DNA from: UBA721 sp002705165
Lineage (GTDB): Bacteria > Planctomycetota > Planctomycetia > Pirellulales > Pirellulaceae
Direction: 5' to 3'
DNA: 64,000 bases
NCBI GenBank assembly: GCA_045565995.1
Contig: JBJLEF010000001.1
Location: 310,001-374,000 of the forward strand
Part shown: positions 28,545 through 38,254 of the stretch, in pieces
Position numbering within the stretch: the stretch's first letter is position 1
Layout: each line of letters starts with the position of its first letter
Translations under genes and position numbers: made by a program
The notes under the pieces: generated by a model
What the model was told of the DNA's origin: nothing
Seen by the model: only the letters and a program-made list of their open reading frames with translations
Databases searched by the model: none

Positions 28545-31328
28545 ATGAAGAATCAACCGATTAAACAGCCTCTCGGGATCGCGGGCTTCGCAGCGACTCT
28601 GGCATTCTGTTTTCCAATAATCTGCTCTGCTCAGCAAGTCGAATTTGAACGCGACATTGCTCCGATCCTAGAGAACCGCTGCTGGGATTGCCACAACGCA
28701 GAAGCTCATGAAGGAGAATTGAGGCTCGACACATTACGAGGCATGCTCAAGGGAGGTGGCTCGGGAATTGCAGCCGTTGTCCCTGGCCGGCCCGACCAGA
28801 GTTACCTCATTGAGGTGATTTCTCATCTGGACCCGGATCTTAAGATGCCTCCTGACGAGGATAAGATCCCCGCCAAAGAAATTGAACTGTTACGGCAGTG
28901 GGTCAAAGAAGGAGCGAAGTGGCCCGGCCAGCAGAACATCGCCACAGGCATCCAAACAGACCACTGGTCCTTTCAGCCAGTGGTTCGCTCGGAAATCCCG
29001 AAAAGCAAAGGGGGGTATAATCCGATCGATGCATTCTTATTGACTTCTCTTAAAGAACAGGGACTCGAGTTTTCAAAGCCTGCAGAAGCGACTGCACTCT
29101 TGCGTCGTGCTTCCATCGTCCTGACGGGCCTAATGCCAACTCCGGCAGAGACTGCTGCATTTCAGGCATCCTGGAAACAAGACGCTAAGAAGGCGTACAC
29201 GGATTTGATTGACCGGCTTATGAGTAGCCCACACTTTGGTGAACGATGGGCACAACACTGGCTAGACGTCATTCGCTGGGCCGAAACGAATGGTTCGGAA
29301 GCAAATCTTTACCGCAAGAATGCCTGGGTTTACCGCGACTACGTTGTGCGGGCATTCAATGAAGACAAACCGTACGACCAGTTTATACGCGAACAAATTG
29401 CCGGGGATTCACTGGGGTCCGGTGAAGCCACGGGTTTTCTCGTTTCCGGCCCTCATGTTCCCGCCGCCACGGTAGGCCGGGAACCCGCCGCCATCCGTCA
29501 GGCACGCGCTGATCGCATGGATGAGGTCATTCAGACGGTCGGAGCTTCCGTAATGGGCGTTACGATTGGTTGCGCCCGATGCCATAACCACAAATTCGAT
29601 CCTATCTCCCTAAAAGATTACTATGCACTCACCGGAATCTTTCAGGATCTGGAATTCGGTGGTCGCCAACCGGAATATGCAAGTGACCACCCTCTTCAAC
29701 TGCGGGGTGATGAACTACTGGCAGAAATTGATGAACTCCGCAAAGACCTCCGGGCCTTCGGAGGCTGGGAAGAAAACTGGGGGGCCTATCGGGAAATGCA
29801 TTTCCCGGCAGTAAACACCAGCGCGGTACGAATCCGATTTAAAACAACATACGTCGGACTAGACGAACTCGAAGTCTTTGGTCCGAAGAACGCCCGGCAT
29901 AATTTTGCCTTACCAACTCATGGCACAAAGCTGTCTGGATTCCCTGAAGCCGGAATTGAAAACAGAAATCCACTGGACCGTGTTACCGATGGTGAATACG
30001 GCACGATGGCCTGGCGTGCTCGCGTCGCCAAGGATGCGGAACAATACCCCTACATTCAACTCGATTTTGACAAAGTAAAACATATCGACCGCCTGAGAAT
30101 CAGTAGTAACCGCGAATATTATTATGACACTGACTATCTGGAGCGTATGCCTACACTGCCACGATATGAATTCGACCTTGACTACCAAAAAGAAGATGGC
30201 ACTTGGCAACCCTGGGTCGGAACCTGGTATGTGAACAAAAAGCTCAACGAAGAACATCCTGAACGCCAAAAGACGATCAATCTCGTTCAGAACCTGATCT
30301 CAATGTTCTCGGAAGAAGGCCCTCAGCCAAGCTTTGTGGGACGATTTGTAGAACCTGAGGTGACACATATTCTACTGCGGGGTAGTCCTGAAAGCCCACG
30401 GGATGAAGTCAATCCAGCCGGTCTCGAACTCTTCCAAGGTTCACTGGGGCTGACTTCAAAGACACCCGGAGCCGACCGACGCCTTGCTTTTGCGAACTGG
30501 ATCACTGCGGAACAAACCCCATTAACAACACGCGTGATGGTCAACCGTCTTTGGCACCATATCTTTGGGACCGGGATTGTCGCTACGACCGGAGACTTTG
30601 GTAGTGCTGGCGCGATGCCAACACATCCCCAATTACTCGAATGGCTGGCTGCCGAATTTATGGAACCCACGCAAAATAAAGACGCCCATGAGTGGTCAGT
30701 GCATCACATGATTCGAATGATGGTGATGTCGAAAGCATTCCGTCAGTCCAGTACTCCAAATCAACCGGGGATCACGAAAGATGCTAATGCCCGTTTGCTG
30801 TGGAGATTCCCACCGAAGCGAGTGGAAGCGGAAGTTATCCGAGACTCGATCCTCCGTGCTTCCGGAAAACTGAAAGAAGATATCGGTGGTAAAAGCTATC
30901 GAATCCACAATGAGAAGAAAACCTACGCTCAGTGGGAAGTGGTCGACAACCATGGCCCACAGACCTGGAGACGCATGTTGTATCAGGAAAGAATGCGTCG
31001 AGTCGATGATGGGATTTTTACCGCATTTGATTTCCCGGACTGTGGCCAAGTAAGAGCCAAACGTCCTGTATCAACCACACCGCTACAAGCTTTGAATCTA
31101 CTCAATAGCCCATTTGTTATTGAGCAAAGTCAATTCATTGCACAACGAGCCTTCGTTCTGGCAGAGAAAGACCAGCAAGCTGCGATCGAGAATTGTTTTG
31201 AATTGATTCTAGGACGCCGGCCCGCGGCGGAAGAACTCGCTGTTTGCCTGCAAATCGTTGAGCAAGAAGATCTCTCGTTAGTTTGCCGTGCTTTACTTAA
31301 CTCCAACGAATTCGCCTTTCTGCCGTAA
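28545..31328 (+). CDS. PSCyt1 - DUF1549 - discoidin-like - DUF1553 protein
   Basis: 927 residues from the ATG at 28545, which gives a compact signal peptide ending near CSA. A GTG at 28518 overlapping the sulfatase stop and an ATG at 28539 are alternatives. PSCyt1 has the haem motif C-W-D-C-H at 46-50. DUF1549 follows, with D-A-F-L, RRASIVLTGLMPTP, FGERWAQHWLDVIRWAE and the histidine/cysteine cluster IGCARCHNHKFDPIS. A discoidin/F5-8-like insert (VRIRFKTTYVGLDELEVFG to DRLRISSNREYYY) comes before DUF1553 (RVMVNRLWHHIFGTG, DFPDCGQVRAKRPVSTTPLQALNLLN). This is a standard architecture of secreted planctomycete proteins of unknown activity. It is paired with the DUF1501 protein 41 bp downstream. 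Confidence 0.9.
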   Translation: MKNQPIKQPLGIAGFAATLAFCFPIICSAQQVEFERDIAPILENRCWDCHNAEAHEGELRLDTLRGMLKGGGSGIAAVVPGRPDQSYLIEVISHLDPDLKMPPDEDKIPAKEIELLRQWVKEGAKWPGQQNIATGIQTDHWSFQPVVRSEIPKSKGGYNPIDAFLLTSLKEQGLEFSKPAEATALLRRASIVLTGLMPTPAETAAFQASWKQDAKKAYTDLIDRLMSSPHFGERWAQHWLDVIRWAETNGSEANLYRKNAWVYRDYVVRAFNEDKPYDQFIREQIAGDSLGSGEATGFLVSGPHVPAATVGREPAAIRQARADRMDEVIQTVGASVMGVTIGCARCHNHKFDPISLKDYYALTGIFQDLEFGGRQPEYASDHPLQLRGDELLAEIDELRKDLRAFGGWEENWGAYREMHFPAVNTSAVRIRFKTTYVGLDELEVFGPKNARHNFALPTHGTKLSGFPEAGIENRNPLDRVTDGEYGTMAWRARVAKDAEQYPYIQLDFDKVKHIDRLRISSNREYYYDTDYLERMPTLPRYEFDLDYQKEDGTWQPWVGTWYVNKKLNEEHPERQKTINLVQNLISMFSEEGPQPSFVGRFVEPEVTHILLRGSPESPRDEVNPAGLELFQGSLGLTSKTPGADRRLAFANWITAEQTPLTTRVMVNRLWHHIFGTGIVATTGDFGSAGAMPTHPQLLEWLAAEFMEPTQNKDAHEWSVHHMIRMMVMSKAFRQSSTPNQPGITKDANARLLWRFPPKRVEAEVIRDSILRASGKLKEDIGGKSYRIHNEKKTYAQWEVVDNHGPQTWRRMLYQERMRRVDDGIFTAFDFPDCGQVRAKRPVSTTPLQALNLLNSPFVIEQSQFIAQRAFVLAEKDQQAAIENCFELILGRRPAAEELAVCLQIVEQEDLSLVCRALLNSNEFAFLP

Positions 31329-31369
31329 ATTGCAACCGCTGAATACAATCTTCATTGATAAATACCCTC

Positions 31370-32872
31370 ATGAGTAATCCTGAAAACGTATCACTACTTG
31401 GACAACAACTCCTCCACCGCAGGAATTTCCTCGGTACGGCGGGGCTGTCCGCCTCCGGTCTTGCATTGGCAAGCATGTTAAACGCTGACGGACTCTTAGC
31501 GGATGCCCCGAGAACCGCGGGAGGGAAGAGTCCAATCCGGCCATTGATTAACCCCCACAACCCTTACGCAGCACGCAAAACGCACTTCGATGTACCTGCT
31601 CAACAGGTACTGGTAATTTATCTGCCAGGTGCGATTAGCCATATCGACACCTTCGATTACAAACCCGCCCTCAACAAACTACACGGACAAAAACCACCGA
31701 GCCTCCCCAAAGTTACCTTTGAAGGGCCTTCAGGCAACATTGCGAAACCATTCTGGGACTTCAAGCCGCATGGGGAAAGCGGCAAGATGGTTTCAGATCT
31801 ACTCCCCCATCTTGCCGGACAAGTAGACGATTTCTGCTTCGTCCATTCGATGACTACTGAGACAAGTGCTCATCCACAGGGTGAGAATTTCATGAACACA
31901 GGCTTCACCATGGAAGGTTTTCCTTCCTTTGGTTCCTGGGTGACTTATGCACTCGGCACGGAAGCTCAGGAATTGCCTGCCTTCGTCGCAATCAACGACC
32001 CGCGTGGATTGGCTCGAAGCGGCAAGAACAATTTCGGTAATGGCTTCTTACCTGCAGCATTTCAGGGAACAGACTTTAATGCCAAAAACCCACCGAATAA
32101 CCTACATCGCCCAATGGAACTATCAGCGAAGGCTGATCGTGGAACTCTGGATCTACTAAAGCATTTAAACGCTCGTCACCTGAAAAAATACCCTGACGAT
32201 GCTAATCTGGCCGGACGCATTGCCAGCTATGAATTGGCCGGACGCATGCAAATGTCCGTCCCTGAAATCATGACTTTGGCTGATGAGACAGAAGCCACAC
32301 TGAAAGCGTATGGTGTTGAAGGTGGCTCAGAACTACGTGGGCAATATGCCCAAAACTGTATCCTTGCCCGCCGCCTGCTGGAAAAAGGCGTCCGAGTCGT
32401 TCAACTGTTCAATGGGAGTGATCCGTCAGGGGGAAACGGCATCACTAACTGGGACTCGCATTCGAATATTCTCAATACACATGCCATGCAGGCTGAAATT
32501 ATGGATCAACCCACCGCTGCATTACTGGCTGATCTAAAACAACGAGGCATGATGGAAAATACCCTGGTCGTCTGGGCCACCGAGTTCGGACGGATGCCGT
32601 TCCTGCAATCCAACGGAACAGGACGGGATCATAACCCAAATGCCTTTACCTGCTTCCTGACTGGAGCAGGTGTTAAACATGGCTTTAGCTACGGAGAAAG
32701 TGACGAGTTCGGATTTAAGGCCGCCGTCGATAAGACAACAGTCCATGACTTCAATGCGACACTGCTACACCTAATGGGATTGGACCACGAACGACTCACC
32801 TTTTATCACAATGGCCTTGAACGACGGCTTACCAACGTACACGGCCATGTGATCAAAGAGGTCATGGCGTAA
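31370..32872 (+). CDS. DUF1501 family protein
   Basis: 500 residues from the ATG at 31370; the frame extends to a TTG at 31355. The N-terminus has L-L-H-R-R-N-F-L-G-T-A-G-L, a Tat-like export signal. DUF1501 features are clear: VLVIYLPGAISHIDTFDYKP, HSMTTETSAHPQGENFMNTG, PAFVAINDPRG, and the C-terminal VVWATEFGRMPFLQSNGTGRD-HNP block followed by TCFLTGAGVKHG. DUF1501 belongs to the alkaline phosphatase/sulfatase superfamily and is normally encoded next to a PSCyt1/DUF1549/DUF1553 gene, as here. The pair may work as one exported complex. Only 11 bp separate its stop from the end of the converging esterase gene. Confidence 0.92.
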   Translation: MSNPENVSLLGQQLLHRRNFLGTAGLSASGLALASMLNADGLLADAPRTAGGKSPIRPLINPHNPYAARKTHFDVPAQQVLVIYLPGAISHIDTFDYKPALNKLHGQKPPSLPKVTFEGPSGNIAKPFWDFKPHGESGKMVSDLLPHLAGQVDDFCFVHSMTTETSAHPQGENFMNTGFTMEGFPSFGSWVTYALGTEAQELPAFVAINDPRGLARSGKNNFGNGFLPAAFQGTDFNAKNPPNNLHRPMELSAKADRGTLDLLKHLNARHLKKYPDDANLAGRIASYELAGRMQMSVPEIMTLADETEATLKAYGVEGGSELRGQYAQNCILARRLLEKGVRVVQLFNGSDPSGGNGITNWDSHSNILNTHAMQAEIMDQPTAALLADLKQRGMMENTLVVWATEFGRMPFLQSNGTGRDHNPNAFTCFLTGAGVKHGFSYGESDEFGFKAAVDKTTVHDFNATLLHLMGLDHERLTFYHNGLERRLTNVHGHVIKEVMA

Positions 32873-32883
32873 AAGAGGATTCG

Positions 32884-33945
32884 TTATTCCTCAGACTGGA
32901 GCAACTTCACCATCGCTTTGCCCATCGCTTCACCAATGTTCATATAAGTCTCGGCATTACCGCCATAATGGCTATTCGATGCACCACCCTTTGAGAGCGG
33001 ATGACTGTAGACGGAAGCTACGTTACCCTTAAATTCTTTGTATTTTCCGGTCTTGCCATCAACAGCAAGCTGTCCGTCAAGAATCTGGCGTTCAGCGCCT
33101 TCGGCCTCCTTGGAGGTCTGGCCCAGTGTTGCACAAACGAATTTTGCCTCCGGAGCATCAAAGTCCTTGCGGAGCTGTTTGATTAGATGGACCAAATTCT
33201 GTTCATACCGACTGGCATGCCCAGAGTTGTAACGATCCTTGTCACCTTGCCACCAAAAGAAACCAGCGATCTCATATCCCTTGGCATCCGGATAGTACTT
33301 ATCCAGTTCTTTCAAAACTTGTTTCGCTCGTGCAATATCACCATCATATTGCATCCCGGCATACCAGCCGATAGGTTCTGCTTTTGTTCCAACTTCCCAT
33401 TTCAACGGTGATTCTTTATAAGCCGCATAATGGAACGTCTTACCTTTTTCCTCGTATTCAAAGGAAGGACTTCCCGGTGGTAACAAGTCCCAACCCAAAC
33501 TACGGTTTCCAATGCAACTCTTAAGTAACAATACCGGAGCATCCGTCACTTCGCCCACGTAGTGACCAATACCGACTTCAGGCCCAATACGACCATCTTT
33601 GATGGTCAGGAATTCATTATTGAATTGGCGAGCTCCACCGGTACCACTGCCCATCACCCGAACATTGCGAACATCCTGACGAGTTGTCCAATTCCCTTGA
33701 TCATCAGTCAGGTATGGATAAAGCTCCTTTTCGTTTACTGCGTGTTCCAACGATCCATCACCACCAGCCACTTTGCCGAACCCGAGCATATTGGATTGGC
33801 CAAGTAAAATATAAACTTGTACTGGTTTCGTAAGATCAGCAGGCTTACCATCAGGATCCGGCAACACCTCCTGAGAATTCACCGTTACCGATTGAAAGGA
33901 AAACGCAATCAACCCAAGCAATACGATGTGTCTTTTGTTCATCAT
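32884..33945 (-). CDS. Secreted sialate O-acetylesterase-like SGNH protein
   Basis: 353 residues from the ATG at 33945, preceded by AAGGAA nine bases upstream; the adjacent ATG at 33942 is equivalent. A signal peptide ends near VNS-QE. Y-I-L-L-G-Q-S-N-M-L-G-F-G around residues 45-57 carries the SGNH block I serine (S51) and matches the DUF303/carbohydrate esterase 6 and sialate O-acetylesterase group, as does FFWWQGDKDR later in the chain. It probably removes acetyl groups from a carbohydrate outside the cytoplasm. It is divergent from the DUF1592 gene at 34070, sharing a 124-bp intergenic region. Confidence 0.88.
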   Translation of the reverse strand: MMNKRHIVLLGLIAFSFQSVTVNSQEVLPDPDGKPADLTKPVQVYILLGQSNMLGFGKVAGGDGSLEHAVNEKELYPYLTDDQGNWTTRQDVRNVRVMGSGTGGARQFNNEFLTIKDGRIGPEVGIGHYVGEVTDAPVLLLKSCIGNRSLGWDLLPPGSPSFEYEEKGKTFHYAAYKESPLKWEVGTKAEPIGWYAGMQYDGDIARAKQVLKELDKYYPDAKGYEIAGFFWWQGDKDRYNSGHASRYEQNLVHLIKQLRKDFDAPEAKFVCATLGQTSKEAEGAERQILDGQLAVDGKTGKYKEFKGNVASVYSHPLSKGGASNSHYGGNAETYMNIGEAMGKAMVKLLQSEE

Positions 33946-34069
33946 TTCTGTTTGTTCCTTAAAAGTATTCCCGATTCCTCGATTGAAGAGGTTGTCGACC
34001 GCCAAGTAGAATAGAAACTTGTGTACAACTTTTTTATAGCATATTACTTTGCGGACTAACCTACCCCCC

Positions 34070-36580
34070 ATGAGAATAGTTTTTACAATCTTCATGGCCG
34101 TGATGTTTAGTGTTTCCACGGTGAAAGCCAGCGAAACTCAAAAAACATTGACGGTTCCGGTTTCAATTCAAAGAGTTCTTCAGCAAAGCTGTCTTGATTG
34201 CCATAACGGTGAAACTTCCGAAGGACAGATACGGCTTGATACACTTAGCGAACTACCGCGTACCGAACGTCTCGACCTTCTCAACAAAGTTCAGGACCAA
34301 CTATTCTTTGGCTTGATGCCACCGGAAGATGCAGAGTCTTTAATCCCGGAACAACAAAGAGAGCTCAGGAATTGGGTCCGCGCGGAACTTCAGGCTCACC
34401 ATGCCTCCAAGCTAGACGACAAACTGCTTTATCCATCCTATGGAAATTACGTGGATCATGACGCTTTGTTTGTAACATCAGCAATAGAACCCGCATTTAC
34501 GCCAGCTCGTCGATGGCTCGTTAGCCCTCAAATCTTCCACCAGCGTGTCATTGATGTATTCCAACTTGCCGATCGTGAACGAGCCGGTTACGCCACACGA
34601 AGTTTCTTCGGCGTTACTAATCCATTCATCCTTCCGGATCACTCGGGCGTGCGGGACTATTCCATCACCTCGCTAGATGGTGGACACCTGCTAGTCATGC
34701 TCAAAAATGCCCAGTGGATCGCCAGCAAACAGATTTTTGCAGCTGAGAACAAGGGCAAAGATCGTAATGCTATCGTCTATTCCAACAAGCAGGACCGTTG
34801 GTTCCCTCAAGTGACACCTATCGAGTTTGAGGAGATCATTGCCGGCAATGACGAACCAACGGACGGCGAATTTCTGGCCGCGATTGTAAAACAATTCTAT
34901 TTGGTACTAAGACGACCCCCGTCTGTCGACGAACAGACCGAGTACCTAAAACTCATCAAATCAACGACTCAATTGGCTGGTAAAACTGAAGGATTACGTC
35001 AGATGCTGGTCACCGTTCTTCTGGAATCCGAATTTCTCTATCGACTTGAGTTGGGAAGAGTCAAAGAAGACAGGCATGGTCGCCGACAATTAACGCCTCA
35101 CGAAGCCTCCTTTGCTATTTCATATGCCTTAGGTGACCGAGGTCCTGATAATGCATTACTTCAAGCTGCTCAAGAGGGGCGTCTGGAAACCAGGGAGGAT
35201 TTTGAACGAGAAGCTACTCGGCTTTTGGCTGATGAAAACTACTACCGGGGCCAAATTGACTCCACACTCAATGGTAAACATTATCAATCCGAGGTTGTAT
35301 CTCATCCCAAGATCATTCGCTTCTTCCGGGAGTTCTTTGGATACACCGGGGCTTTGAAAATTTTCAAAGACGTAAAACGTAGCGGAGGAAAGTACCACAA
35401 TCCAGGCCGCGGCACCCACGGCACACCGGGCTGGCTGACTTATGAAGCTGATCGGATTGTGACCTACCACGTCGAACGTGATCAGGATGTCTTCAATTCC
35501 CTGCTAACATCAGACAAGTTCTTTGTGTACTACAACATGCCTCAAGAACAGGGTGATCAACTACGAAAGCAATGGCAGGAAGTTTATGAGCATTTAAAAG
35601 ATACTGCCTGGAAGACCGAACCTGAACGAGTTTTAGACGAGAATCTGGAGTTTCTCAAAGAACGCCAAGCGATGCGAATCATGGATAACTCCCGGCCTGG
35701 TGAACTGGTCAATCATATGCATTTCTTCGCTGAGTCATTTGGACAGGGCCGAAAACCGTTCACGAGAATCCCCTGGTCACACGGATACACCTATCATCAT
35801 TCACCTTTTTACAGCTTACCACCGACGCCAAGTATCGGTCGATATGGAAGTTGGAAGTCAACCCGTTACGAAGGGGACCGAATTGAATTGAAGCAGTTTT
35901 GGGATTATCCCACGGAACAACCTTTCGTGATTGAAAATAGGAAGGGCATTTTGACACATCCAGCCTGGCTCATTGCTCATTCAACGAACTTCCATGCAGA
36001 CCCAATTCGTCGAGGCCGATGGATTCGCGAAAAGCTACTAGCCGGGCGCGTGCCGGATGTACCAATCACCGTCGATGCTCAGGTCCCTGAAGATCCCCAT
36101 CATACTTTCCGTGAACGAGTTGAACTGGTAACCCAAGGTAATGAATGCTGGAAATGTCACAAACAAATGAATCCACTCGGTTTTGCTTTTGAAATGTACG
36201 ATGATTTCGGACGTTTCCGGACTGTCGAGAAATTAGAACACCCCGAGAATCTTATTAAAAGTGGTGATGGTAAGAGTACATTCGATATCTTTAAAACAAC
36301 TCCTGTTGTTACTTCCGGTTCACTTACTGGCAGTGGCGCGGAAGATTTAGATGGAGATGTGAATAACGCCCTCGAATTAATCGATCGATTAGCACAGTCA
36401 GACCGAGTGCGACAATCCATCATCCGTCATGCCTTTCGTTTCTATCTGGGTCGCAACGAGATGTTATCCGATGCGCAGACGCTGCGGGATGCTGATCAGG
36501 CTTATCTGAGCAGTGGCGGAAGCTTTAAATCAGTCATCATTTCACTACTAACATCCGATTCATTTATCTATAGAAAGTAA
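34070..36580 (+). CDS. DUF1592/DUF1588-type secreted cytochrome-like protein
   Basis: 836 residues from the ATG at 34070 (the frame opens at a TTG at 34049). A signal peptide ends at VKA-SE. A PSCyt1-type haem motif C-L-D-C-H is at 41-45. The central region has RRPPSVDEQTEYLKLI (DUF1595-like) and LLESEFLYRLELG with LTPHEASFAISYALGD (DUF1592). The C-terminal part has GILTHPAWLIAHS and RRGRWIREKLLAG (DUF1588), the haem-like C-W-K-C-H followed by NPLGFAFEMYDDFGRF, and a DUF1585 tail (HAFRFYLGRNE). A clear DUF1587 block is not visible, so the architecture is shorter than the 3194-6835 protein. It is followed by a DUF1552 gene. Confidence 0.88.
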   Translation: MRIVFTIFMAVMFSVSTVKASETQKTLTVPVSIQRVLQQSCLDCHNGETSEGQIRLDTLSELPRTERLDLLNKVQDQLFFGLMPPEDAESLIPEQQRELRNWVRAELQAHHASKLDDKLLYPSYGNYVDHDALFVTSAIEPAFTPARRWLVSPQIFHQRVIDVFQLADRERAGYATRSFFGVTNPFILPDHSGVRDYSITSLDGGHLLVMLKNAQWIASKQIFAAENKGKDRNAIVYSNKQDRWFPQVTPIEFEEIIAGNDEPTDGEFLAAIVKQFYLVLRRPPSVDEQTEYLKLIKSTTQLAGKTEGLRQMLVTVLLESEFLYRLELGRVKEDRHGRRQLTPHEASFAISYALGDRGPDNALLQAAQEGRLETREDFEREATRLLADENYYRGQIDSTLNGKHYQSEVVSHPKIIRFFREFFGYTGALKIFKDVKRSGGKYHNPGRGTHGTPGWLTYEADRIVTYHVERDQDVFNSLLTSDKFFVYYNMPQEQGDQLRKQWQEVYEHLKDTAWKTEPERVLDENLEFLKERQAMRIMDNSRPGELVNHMHFFAESFGQGRKPFTRIPWSHGYTYHHSPFYSLPPTPSIGRYGSWKSTRYEGDRIELKQFWDYPTEQPFVIENRKGILTHPAWLIAHSTNFHADPIRRGRWIREKLLAGRVPDVPITVDAQVPEDPHHTFRERVELVTQGNECWKCHKQMNPLGFAFEMYDDFGRFRTVEKLEHPENLIKSGDGKSTFDIFKTTPVVTSGSLTGSGAEDLDGDVNNALELIDRLAQSDRVRQSIIRHAFRFYLGRNEMLSDAQTLRDADQAYLSSGGSFKSVIISLLTSDSFIYRK

Positions 36581-36649
36581 CCTGTCAGTTGCTCTGACAA
36601 GGTAAACTTAATCATTAAGCACATTATGCATTATTCAAAAAGCCACCCC

Positions 36650-38050
36650 ATGAACTCACGACGCGACTTCTTAAAGACAAGCCTCTTCGGTATCAGTGCC
36701 AACGCCTTAATGAATCCAGAATTAAGTTGGGGTTCGGAAAGCAAGCCACCAATGCGGTTCATTTTCATGCACCGGGGTAACGGCCTTTGGCCGCGAGTAA
36801 TGGTTCCACCAAGCTTCGACGAAGCCCTCAAGAAGAAGGAACAACAGAAGGCTGCCTACGAAGTAGATCTGGACGGTCACGAATTGCCCGAATGGATGGC
36901 TCCACTAAGTAACCATGTTGATAATCTGACAATCCTTCAGGGATTATCAGGCAAAATGTGTACCGTTGGTCACCACTCCTGGTCCTCCTCGCTGGGAGTT
37001 TACAAAGCGAACGAACGCGTCAGTTCCATTAAATGGGCGACCGTCGACTTTGAATTAGCAAAGTTATTTCCCTCCCCCGTGGAACACCTTGAGTTGGCCT
37101 GTTTCCCATTGGGTGGTGGCAACGCACGGGGAAGCTTAGATGGTATCGCAACCGGTTTCTCTGCTCGTGGCCCTCAACAGCCCAACTATGCTTTTGGTTC
37201 TCCGAGCATTGCAATGGAAGAGTTGTTTAAGTCAGTCTCTAAGGATCAGACCACTCAGGTCCAGTATCAACTTGATCGCATGGTTTTGGAATTTGCGGCT
37301 CGCAATGAAGGTGCTACCGCCAGGACTTTGGCCAATGCGGAGAAAAGCAAAATACAAAACTACGCAGATTCAATCGAAGCCATTCGTGAACGCAGCCGCA
37401 AGGTCGATGCCATGGCTGATACCATTCGTAAACATGTTCCACAACTCGATCCAAAGTACCTTGAGGCTGATGTAAGTACCTTTGATCGACAAATCGGTCA
37501 CACTGAAGTGCTTCTGGGGGCTCTGATTTCGGGTTTAACTAATGTCGTTGCATTCACGGTCGATGAATTGGGGCATGCCTATACCGGTATTAACGGGATC
37601 GAAGGTGCGACCGTGAATATGCATGATGTGGGACATGGCAAAACAATCGCTGGTGTCGAAGCTGCCGAAATCCGTAAGCGTTGTCGTACTCATCATATGA
37701 CACTTGTCGACACTATCGTTCAGAGATTGAAGAGTGTTCCTGAAGGTGATGGAACCATGTTTGATAATACCATGCTGCTCTATTTCCCTGATGGTGGAGA
37801 GACTCATCACAGCCATGGTTACGAATTCCCCTTCGTGATTTTGGCCGGTGATAACGCCAGACTAAATATTGGCCGGCGTTATATTCGCTTGCCGAATTAT
37901 GGTGATGAGGGTCACAAGACGTTAGGAAATTTCTATACCACGCTCTTGAATACCTACGGTAATCCGATCGAACACTACGGTGCATTAGATGTAGGCCTGA
38001 ATGCGTACGGTATCGATCAAACCGGTCCCATGAAAAAACTAATGGGGTAG
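36650..38050 (+). CDS. DUF1552 family protein
   Basis: 466 residues from the ATG at 36650, which starts M-N-S-R-R-D-F-L-K-T-S-L-F-G, a twin-arginine-like signal; an ATG at 36626 in the same frame would add eight residues. Family features are FIFMHRGNGLWPRVMVPP near the start, TILQGLSGKMCTVGHHSWSSSLG, the helical LEFAARNEGATARTLANAE region, the histidine motif M-H-D-V-G-H-G and the C-terminal LLYFPDGGETHHSHGYEFPFVILAGD. It sits 69 bp after the DUF1592-type gene, repeating the pairing at 3194-8241. The two DUF1552 proteins differ widely in sequence, so this is not a recent duplication. Confidence 0.9.
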   Translation: MNSRRDFLKTSLFGISANALMNPELSWGSESKPPMRFIFMHRGNGLWPRVMVPPSFDEALKKKEQQKAAYEVDLDGHELPEWMAPLSNHVDNLTILQGLSGKMCTVGHHSWSSSLGVYKANERVSSIKWATVDFELAKLFPSPVEHLELACFPLGGGNARGSLDGIATGFSARGPQQPNYAFGSPSIAMEELFKSVSKDQTTQVQYQLDRMVLEFAARNEGATARTLANAEKSKIQNYADSIEAIRERSRKVDAMADTIRKHVPQLDPKYLEADVSTFDRQIGHTEVLLGALISGLTNVVAFTVDELGHAYTGINGIEGATVNMHDVGHGKTIAGVEAAEIRKRCRTHHMTLVDTIVQRLKSVPEGDGTMFDNTMLLYFPDGGETHHSHGYEFPFVILAGDNARLNIGRRYIRLPNYGDEGHKTLGNFYTTLLNTYGNPIEHYGALDVGLNAYGIDQTGPMKKLMG

Positions 38051-38104
38051 CGTTGAGAACCTCGGAATCCATTAGCTGAATTCTTTCGTTGTTGATAACG
38101 TGTT

Positions 38105-38148
38105 GGCTTGTTTCAGTTTGAAGGTCTTTTTACCTAAGAAACAAGGCC
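38105..38148. repeat. Two-stage RNA hairpin between DUF1552 and GATase-like genes
   Basis: GGCTTGTTTC (38105-38114) pairs with GAAACAAGGCC (38138-38148) in ten base pairs with a single bulged G. Inside the loop, AGGT (38122-38125) pairs with ACCT (38132-38135). There is no T-run after the hairpin, so it is not a textbook terminator. It lies 55 bases after the DUF1552 stop and 107 before the next start. Confidence 0.5.
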
Positions 38149-38254
38149 GTTACTAAAACGTCAGGAGCAAAGTGCATTCGGCAAGGCATATTTGATTCTA
38201 TAATGAGATCCATCAATCCGTAGGCAAACTCATTTTTCATAAGAGTCTAAAGTA

